A DNA stretch of 64,000 nt from Phaseolus vulgaris (taxonomy: Eukaryota > Streptophyta > Magnoliopsida > Fabales > Fabaceae): contig NC_023759.2 of the NCBI RefSeq assembly GCF_000499845.2, positions 21,782,716 through 21,846,715 of the forward strand. The letters are read 5' to 3'. Below the pieces are notes generated by a model. The model searched no databases. It saw only the letters and a list, made by a program, of their open reading frames with translations, and was not told the origin of the DNA. How positions within the stretch are numbered: the stretch's first letter is position 1; every line of letters starts with the position of its first letter. Below, in pieces: positions 56,740 through 64,000 of the stretch. Made by a program: the position numbers and the translations under genes.

Positions 56740-57592
56740 TTAGTCTTCGACGGGAACCACCTTCCCATCCACCACCTCGTTGTTTAAGGACACCATGCTG
56801 AGATCCAGATCGGGGAACAAGCATTCAAACTGTTCCCGTGCAGCCACGAATCCAGCAGCCAGAATTTGGGCAGAACTCATATTAAGCTCTTCAATCTGTT
56901 TCTGGAGTCCTTCAGTTTGCTCCTTCAGCCCCTTATTCTGCTGCTCCAGCTCTTCGACTTGCTTCTTGAGTTTTTCGTTGTTTTCTTGAGCCTGGAGAAG
57001 GTCTTCAGCAACCTTCTTGGATTCCGCTTGCACTTGGCCCAATTCAGCAGCGATCCTCCCCCTCTCTTTGTTGGCCTCGGCAAGCTCAGCCATGGCGTCA
57101 TCCCTCGCCTTCTCCACCTTACCAAGGAAGATCTCCCAATCAGCGGACCTCTGCTCCAGTTTCTTCACCTTGGCGGCGTCAGTTTTTATGAGAGCCTCCA
57201 GGTCAGCCACCTTGACGCGATAAGGAACAATCTTGCTCTCTAGTTCAATCTTTTATTGAGCCAGTTGCTGCACCTTATGGCGGAGATCGGTGGCCTCCTT
57301 GTGCGCCAACCGGAGCTCGGTGCTCATCGCATCTTCTACTCGGGAGTGTTCAATCTCCGCGAGTGTCAGATTGAAGGACAACTTCTCCACCTCAACCCTC
57401 ATGGTGTTGTTCTCAGTTCTAAGGTTGAAGAGGTCGTCCTGGAGCTTCCTGGTGGAGCTCTCCACGGCTCTAGTTATGATGGCGGGGATGTCTTCTGCTA
57501 TCGTCTTCAGCTTGGCAGATAAAGGCTCCCACATCCTCGTGACCTCAAGAGGGAGGTTTGCTGCTTGTAGAGGCGCTGGGTGGGCCTGTTGT
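56740..57592 (-). pseudogene. E3 antisense gene, C-terminal fragment
   Basis: The minus strand carries only the coiled-coil part of exon 3: PAPLQAANLPLEVTRMWEP near 57570, RVEDAMSTELRLAHKEA, a TAA stop near 57253, then the coil and the end FPDLDLSMVSLNNEVVDG at 56760. The upstream part is cut where the sequence switches to E4 gag at about 57593. It is close in sequence to E2 exon 3. Confidence 0.85.
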
Positions 57593-60500
57593 TGGTTAAT
57601 GAGGAGCTGCGTCAGTCTCTTCACAAGCAAAGAGGATGCACAACCGATGAAGAAGCTGCACCGTCGTCACCACCGCGCGTTTTTTCGATGCCGTTTGCTA
57701 AGGCGATCATGGAGACGGTGGTCCCTGCGAGCATGGTGGCTATGAAAGCCTCTTTCACCGGCTTGGAGGATCCTGAGGCACATCTCACCGCGTTTCATAC
57801 ACAGATGATGCTGTCAGGGGGCTCAGACGCAGTTTATTGTAAGATGTTTATGAGCACCCTCCACGGAACAGTGCTGGAATGGTTCGCCATCCTGCCTACA
57901 GGTCACATTACCAGTTTCCAGCAGTTCTCTAAGCTTTTCGTCGATCAGTACATCGTGAACAAGGCGCCACCTATGGTGTCTTATGACTTGTTCGACGTAA
58001 GGCAGCATCAGGGAGAGTCCCTCAGGGACTATCTGAATAGGTTTGGAGCACAGATAGTCCGCTTGCCTGGCAAGGACGAGGATATGTTTGTGCACGCCTT
58101 CAAAAAGGGCGTGCTTCCTGGACCTTTCAGCGAGTTGCTGATTAGGAGCCACCCCGCCACGTTTGCTGAAATCCGGCGACGTGTTGTGGCTCACATCGCT
58201 GCTGAGAGCGAGGTTGCAGAAAAGAGAGGGATCGTGGCTCCTACTAAGCCACGAGCCCAAACTAGGATTCAGCCGCAGAGGGTGTTGGAGACGGCGGCGA
58301 CCAAGAAGGATCAAAGGACTCGCCATCCTTACGATCCAAAGAAAAACAAGGGGAGAGGGCCAGGGCGCCCTAGAGAGTTCAACCGCCCCCCGAGGTACGA
58401 GTTCGTCATGGGATTGGCAGACCTGATCGCCATCCCCAACATAGCCGCCAGGCTTAAAGTGCCTGAGAAAGTTTCAGAGAAGGTGTTGGGACCAAAACCG
58501 GACACATGGTGCGAATTCCACAAAAGTTTTGGTCACTCCCTTGATTCGTGCTTGGCTCTGGGTTACCAACTCGCCGAATTGGTCGAGTGCGGTTTCTTGA
58601 AGGATTACCTGCTGGACAAGAGAATGGGGCAAACGTCGGGATCCCAGACGGCGCGCAGTGAGGGCCAACAGCATGAGGTGCCCATTCACGGCGAGATCCA
58701 CACCATAGCTGGAGGTTTCTCACGGGGTGGATGTACTGCATCGCAGAGGAAGAAATATGCAAGGTCTGTGATGGCAGTAGAAACGTTCGAGGATCACTCG
58801 CCGGATGTGGACATTACGTTCACCAAGGAAGACCTCAGGGACGTTGTGCCTCATGACAACGATCCCATAGTTATCTCGCTAGTCACGGCGGGAAGGAAGG
58901 TCCACCGAGTGCTGGTGGATCAAGGAAGCTCAGCAGATGTCATGTTCTGGCCGACTTTCAACAAGCTGCAACTACCCCTTGACCAACTAAGGCCCTATGG
59001 AGGATGCTTGTATGGTTTTGCTGGCGACCAGGTGGAGGTCAGGGGGTACATTGAGTTGAGAACTACATTCTCGGACTAGGCGGCCTCGAGAACGGAGAAA
59101 ATTATGTACCTCGTCGTGAATGCCCCCTCGGCATATAACATGAAACGGGATAAGAGCTGTGCCCTCAACAAGGCACATGAAAGTTAAGTTGCCGTCAATG
59201 GAGGGAGTGGTGATCACCATAAGGTCTGACCAGAAGGAGGCTAACAAGTGTTACGAAAATAGCCTCAAGACTAAGAGGTCGGTGAGCTACGTCACCACAA
59301 CGCCGCCTCCCGGTGTGGAGCCCAAGCCAGCGGAAAGGCGGGTTGTTGACACGGCGATAGAGGTGACCACCGAAAGTGATGAGGTCATGATGGACGCCGA
59401 GGCGAGGGGAGAGAACGCCGATCGGGAGGAAGAAGCGAGAAACTGCCCAGAGGAGGCCAGGGAGTCGGGATGCGGTGATCGCCAGCGAAACAAGGCCCAA
59501 ACCAGTCGAAGAGTGGCTTGAGAGGGAGATCGGGGGTAAGGTCTTCAAGTTGGGGAAATATTTGGAAGGTGAGACACAAGACCAGATCGCCAAGGTGATA
59601 GAAAGGCATCTGGACGCTTTTGCATGGTCTGCTTCAGACATGCCTGGAATCAACCCCGATTTCTTGTGTCATCGCCTAGCGATGGACCCTCAGGTCAGAG
59701 CAGTGCGACAGAGAAGAAGAAAGTTCAACGAGGAGAGAAGATAGGCGATTAGGGACGAAAAGCATAAGCTCCTCGCCGCGGGCCATATCAGGGAGGTCCA
59801 GTACCCTGAGTGGTTAGCTAATGTCGTGCTGGTAAAGAAGAGCAACAGGAAGTGGCACATGTGCGTCGACTTCATAGATCTAAACAAGGCTTGTCAGAAG
59901 GACTCGTACCCTTTGCCGAGTATAGATGCCCTGGTCGACAGTGCAGCAGGGTGTAAGCCGTTGAGCTTTTTGGACGCCTTCTCGGGGTACAACCAGATTA
60001 AGATGCATCCTATGGATGAAGAGAAGACCACCTTCATGATTGAGAGATCGTGCTACTGCTACAAGGTGATGCCCTTCGTGCTGAAGAATGCGGGGGCCAC
60101 GTACCAAAGGCTGATGGATAAGGTACTTGCGCCGATGCTGGGGAGGAATGTACAAGCGTACGTTGATGATATGGTCGTGACTTCATTAGAAAAGAGCGAG
60201 CACATCTCAGATTTTGAGGAGTTGTTTACCACGATTGCCAAGTATAAATTGAAGCTAAATCCCGAGAAGTGCATTTTTGGCGTGGAGGCGGGAAAATTCC
60301 TAGGTTTCCTCTTGAATGAGAGGGGAATTGAAACAAATCCTGATAAGTGCGCTGCCATTTTGGCGATGAGAAGCCCGGCTACCGTGAAGGAGGTGCAGCA
60401 GCTTACAGGTCAGATGGCCGCCCTATCTCGTTTCGTGTCAGCTAGTGGAGAGAAAGGCCATCCGTATTTCCAGTGCTTAAAACGAAACAATAGGTTTGTC

Positions 60501-62816
60501 TGGACGAAGGAGTATGAAGTGGCTTTCGTGAAGCTTAAGGAGTATCTGGCGAGCCCGCCGGTTCTGTGCAAGCCTTTGGTGGGAACGCCTCTCAGGTTGT
60601 ATTTTGCTGTAACTGAGAGGGCGATGATTGCGGTGCTTGCCCAAGATCAAGATCAGATCCAGAAACCTATTTATTTCGTTAGCAAGGTGTTACAAGGCCC
60701 AGAAGTAAGGTATCAGGCCTTGGAGAAAGCCGCGCTGGCAGTTGTATTCTCGGCGAGGAGGTTGCGCCACTATTTTCATAGCTTTACTGTGCTGGTGATG
60801 ACCGACTTGCCTATCCAGAAAGTTTTAAAGAAGCCTGATGTAGCTGGGAGGATGGTAAAGTGGGCAATGGAGCTGTCGGAGTTCGACATCAAATATGAAC
60901 CCCGAGGACCGATCAAGGGGCATATTTTCGCTGATTTTGTGGTCGAGCTTTCTTCAGAGGCAGCACAAGTTGAGGGGGACGATTTTTGTTGGGTGCTTTC
61001 GGTAGATGGATCGTCTAACCAGCAGGGCAGCGGTGTTGGAGGCATTCAGGAAGGGCCCAACGGCGTGCTGATACAACAATCCCTGAGATTTGCCTTCAAA
61101 GCCAACAACAATCAAGCAGAATATGAGGCGTTGATTGCGGGTATCTTGTTGGCTAAGGAGATGGGAGCTAAGGTGTTGGTGGACAAGAGTGACTCGTTGT
61201 TGGTCACGGAGCAAGTAACAGGCGAGTTCCAGGCCAAGGACCCACAGACGGTGGCTTACTTGGAGTATGTGCAGGAGTTGAAGGGTTCCTTTGCCTTGTT
61301 TGAGGTGGTGCATGTACCCAGGGAGCAAAATGCCCGAGCTGACTTGCTAGCCATGCTCGCCAGTTCGGGCAAGGGGGGCAGGCAGAGGACTGTTATTCAA
61401 GAAACTCTGAAGACACCTAGAGCGTTTGTGGCAGATCACCAGGTTCTTCAGATAAGTAAGTCGACGGAGAGAGTGGCGAGGAGTCACAGGTCCTTGACCC
61501 AGGAGACCTTGAGAATGTCAAGGATAAGAGCATGTCTAGGAGAAAGGGTGAACATGGCGCACGTCTGTGCTACGCATAGACCAGACACGTGGATAACGCA
61601 ATACCAGCGCTACCTGGCAGATGGCGTTCTCCCGCTGGATCCAACGGAGGCTAGGAAGATAAAGAAGAACTCTAGCAAGTTCACCCTGATCGATGGCGAG
61701 CTGTTCAGGTTTGGGTTTACACACCCACTCCTAGTATGTGTGCACGGAGAGAAATGCACAAGAATTATGGTCGAGCTCCATGAGGGTATATGTGGGAGTC
61801 ACATCGGGGGTCGAGCTCTGGCTGCAAGAGCTCTCCGTGCAGGTTATTACTGGCCAACGATGAGGGAAGATTGCAAGAAGTATGCTCAATGTTGCAAGCA
61901 ATGCCAGCAGCACGCCGATTGGCACAAGGCACCCCCAGAAGAGCTGAAGTCAATTTACAGCCCCTGGCCGTTTCATACTTGGGGAATTGACATTCTGGGG
62001 CCCTTCCCATTGGCGGTCAGGCAGATGAAGTACTGGGTAGTGGCAATTGAATACTTCACCAAGTGGATCGAAACGGAGCCAGTGGCCCAGATCACCGCAC
62101 ACAAGATCGAGAGCTTTGTATGGAAGAACATCGTGTGCCGGTTTGGTGTGCCTAAACGCTTGATGTCAAACAATGGGACTCAGTTTGCCAGTCACCTGTT
62201 GAAAAAGCTGTGTGAAGAGGTGGGAATACAACAGGTGTTTGCATCCGTCGAGCACCCACAGACGAATGGCCAAGTGGAGTCTGCCAATCGGGTGTTGCTG
62301 AGAGGTATAAAGAGAAGACTAGAGAAAGCTAAGGGATCGTGGGCTGAAGAGGTACCCCGCATAGTTTGGGCGTACCATACCTCTGAGCAGTCAGGAACCC
62401 ACGAGACCCCGTTTAGCCTGGTTTATGGATGTGATGCGATGATTCCAGTCGAAATCCAGGAAAGCTCGCTGAGATTCCAGAACTTTGTGGCGAAAGACTC
62501 GAACGAAGAAAGAAGAATGAATCTCGATTTGCTGGATGAGGTCAGGGAGGAGGTGAGAGTGAAGGCCGAAGCAGTAAAGATAAGGATTGAGCGTAGGTAT
62601 AACTCTAAGGTAATGCCAAGGCAGTTTAGAAGTGGCGACCTGAAGATGAGGAAGGCCCATCAGTACGAGATGGAGAACAAGTTATCGCCTAAGTGGACGG
62701 GACCGTTCAGAATAACCGAGGTGCTCGGGAACGGCGCCTACCGCTTAGAGACGTTAGAAGGAAGGGCGATTCCTCACACTTGGAACGCCACTCATCTCAA
62801 ATTGTATTACAGTTAA
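57593..62816 (+). pseudogene. E4 gag-pol, truncated, with damaged integrase active site
   Basis: Gag lacks its N-terminus; the core (FAILPTGHITSFQQFSKLF) and knuckle CEFHKSFGHSLDSC (about 58510) remain. Protease DQGSS is near 58920. Breaks: TAG at 59077-59079, about 20 nt lost near 59140, about 8 nt lost near 59470, and CAG-to-TAG at 59742. From 59745 to 62816 the frame is open through RT (YVDDMV near 60160), RNase H, second RNase H and integrase. Key changes inside it are G-to-V in the RT motif MPFGLKN (60078-60080) and D-to-N in integrase SDNGTQ (AAC at 62169-62171). The long frame should therefore not give an active integrase. Confidence 0.95.
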
Positions 62817-62852
62817 AGCCTTGTAAGTAAAAACGAACATGAAGAGATTTAA

Positions 62853-62929
62853 ATAGTTTCTGTTAAAACAGTTTCAAAGGGGCACTCTTTTTTCCCTAAG
62901 GAGGGTTTTTAATGAGGCCACCCAATAAA
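62853..62929 (+). terminator. Conserved post-pol block with AATAAA (E4)
   Basis: CTGTTAAAACAG, TTTTTTCCCTAAGGAGGG, TTTTTAATGAGGC and AATAAA (62924-62929) match the blocks after pol in E1-E3. Confidence 0.45.
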
Positions 62930-63059
62930 GAAGAGTTTTCAAGTTTAAAGTTTCTAAGATTGCATGTTTATTGTTTTGAAAGTTTTTAGAAAAAGACCTT
63001 ATCACTTGTACGTGATCTAAGGCAATAGTGAAGTTATATTGCATGCTTTCTAGTAAAGT

Positions 63060-63278
63060 TTTAAGTCCCCATCGTTTTTCGGCGATCGGTGGCAATAGTT
63101 AAAAGTTTTGAAGACCTCATCGTCTTTCGGCGATCGGAGGCTCCAATAATGTTTAAAGCCCTCAACGCTCTCGTGCGTCTTGAGGCGAGAGAAGAAGTCC
63201 TCCTCGCCTTTGAGCGAGTGCAGGCGAGAAAGAGAAAAAGTCCCACTCGCCATAAGTGTGAGTAGGCGAGAGAAGATT
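63060..63278. repeat. E4 post-pol array, first part
   Basis: Two ATCG...CGAT units (CCCCATCGTTTTTCGGCGAT and CCTCATCGTCTTTCGGCGAT) are followed by units AACGCTCTCGTGCGT, CTCGCCTTTGAGCGAG and CTCGCCATAAGTGTGAG. Confidence 0.7.
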
Positions 63279-63612
63279 AAAAGTCCTCAGTGCCCCCAGC
63301 GAGAGAGGAGATGTAATTCCTGGGGCAAAGTAGAGGCACCAGTTTAAAAGTCCTCAGTGCCCCCAGCGAGAGAGGAGATGTAACTCTTGGGGCAAAGTAG
63401 AGGCACCAGTTTAAAAGCCCTCAGTGCCCCCAGCGAGAGAGGAGATGTAACTCTTGGGGCAAAGTAGAGGCACTAGTTTAAAAGTCCTCAGTGCCCCTAG
63501 CGAGAGAGGAGATGTAACTCTTGGGGCAAAGTAGAGGCACCAGTTTAAGAGTCCTCAGTGCCTCCGGCGAGAGAGGAGATGTAACTCCTGGGGCAAAGTT
63601 GAGGCACCATAG
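63279..63612. repeat. E4 post-pol array, 67-bp units
   Basis: Five 67-bp units start at 63279, 63346, 63413, 63480 and 63547. In each, CCTC pairs with GAGG and TGCCCCCAG pairs with CTTGGGGCA across a purine-rich loop. This unit type is single or absent in E1-E3, so it expanded in E4 only. Confidence 0.88.
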
Positions 63613-64000
63613 AAAGTGCTTCTCACCTTTGAGTGAGTTCAGGAAAGATGAAAATGAAGTTGTAAAGCGATCCCTTAGAGGACGCCTCTCCCAGTTGAAA
63701 GAAGGTAACATCGCCAGAACCCTATGGCGTGAAGGTTAAGGCGGTGAAGGGGTTGTGCGGCGAGTTTCAGGCGATGATAGAAGTAAGGGGCACCTCACTT
63801 GGCAGATTAGGTAAACTGTATTTTAAATACTAGTTTGAGTTACATCTGCTGCCTAGTAAGTGATTTTATGCTAAGGTTTGTTGCCTTAAGTTCACAAGTT
63901 TTATTGAATGCCATCGCCGAAGAGTTGATAGTTGCTCAAATTTACTTTCAGTTAACAGTTTGTTAAGTGTGTTATAAGATTAACAGCTTGCTCGAGTTAA
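63613..64000. other. E4 spacer to window end
   Basis: It is non-coding and similar in layout to the E1 spacer at 13036-13500 (a CTTCTCACCTTTGAGTGAG unit, then unique sequence). The window ends inside the element. Confidence 0.5.

Larger units (their letters stand above)
36565..57592 (+). mobile_element. E3: Tat-like gypsy element, 5' LTR split by E2, 3' end lost
   Basis: E3 begins with an LTR at 36565 (TGTACCATCC), which is interrupted at 37103/49262 by E2 and resumes to 49545. The PBS, leader, gag-pol (49955-55365), hairpin array and the C-terminal part of the antisense gene follow. At about 57593 the sequence switches to the gag of E4, so the rest of the antisense gene, the PPT and the 3' LTR are missing. 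Without E2 the remaining element is about 8.9 kb. No TSD partner can be checked. Confidence 0.88.
57593..64000 (+). mobile_element. E4: 5'-truncated Tat-like gypsy element, continues past the window
   Basis: E4 starts abruptly inside gag (EELRQSLHKQ) right after the E3 antisense-gene fragment. It lacks the 5' LTR, PBS, leader and the first 60-70 gag residues. Pol ends at 62816, followed by the AATAAA block and a distinct hairpin array. By analogy with E1 its antisense gene would begin to appear about 60 bp beyond the window. Confidence 0.88.

Noticed and set aside
63279..63612. CRISPR-like array in E4
   Set aside because: The 67-bp tandem units are nearly identical from end to end with no spacer diversity.

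Overview
This is nuclear DNA from a plant, most likely a legume. The window is a pericentromere-like graveyard of nested LTR retrotransposons with no recognisable host gene. Plant origin is supported by Tat-type Ty3/gypsy elements, LINE relics, LTR promoters with plant TATA and ACGTG motifs, and AT-rich filler. The legume guess (Phaseolus or Vigna-like) rests on the recurrent AACAATCGGTTGTTT-type motif in two solo LTRs, which I associate with bean repeats; it is inference. Nothing prokaryotic is present.

Layout. 1-5559: AT-rich DNA with a LINE relic (370-1345, minus), a fold-back repeat (2719-2862) and a roughly 1.5 kb tandem duplication. The second unit of that duplication is split by element E1 (5560-17747, TSD TTAGT, 2% LTR divergence). 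18285-20053: minisatellite and AT-rich repeat interrupted by a solo LTR (TSD ATATT). 20054-32108: E0, an old minus-strand Tat element, itself interrupted by four solo LTRs with perfect 5-bp TSDs (CTTAT, AATCT, TCATG, CTTTC). 32109-36564: AT-rich DNA, LTR remnants, another solo LTR and a second LINE relic. 36565-57592: E3, whose 5' LTR was split by E2 (37104-49261, TSD GGTAC, LTRs differing at one base of 792). At about 57593 E3 is fused inside its antisense gene to the gag of E4, which runs off the window end.

Each Tat element has the order LTR - PBS - leader - gag - protease - RT - RNase H - second RNase H - integrase - AATAAA block - hairpin-repeat array - antisense gene (aORF) - PPT - LTR. 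All gag-pol frames are broken. E2 is the least damaged, with one CAG-to-TAG nonsense and one 1-nt deletion. E4 has a continuous RT-to-integrase frame but an Asp-to-Asn change at an integrase catalytic residue.

The most interesting structures are two. First, the antisense gene: in both E1 and E2 it shows the same three-exon architecture, with an ACGTG motif upstream, a 5'UTR intron just before the ATG, a second phase-compatible intron, a PF04195-like N-terminal region and a long coiled-coil C-terminus. Second, the post-pol arrays: modular hairpins share a CCTC...GAGG clamp around exchangeable inner stems, and they are independently expanded in each copy.
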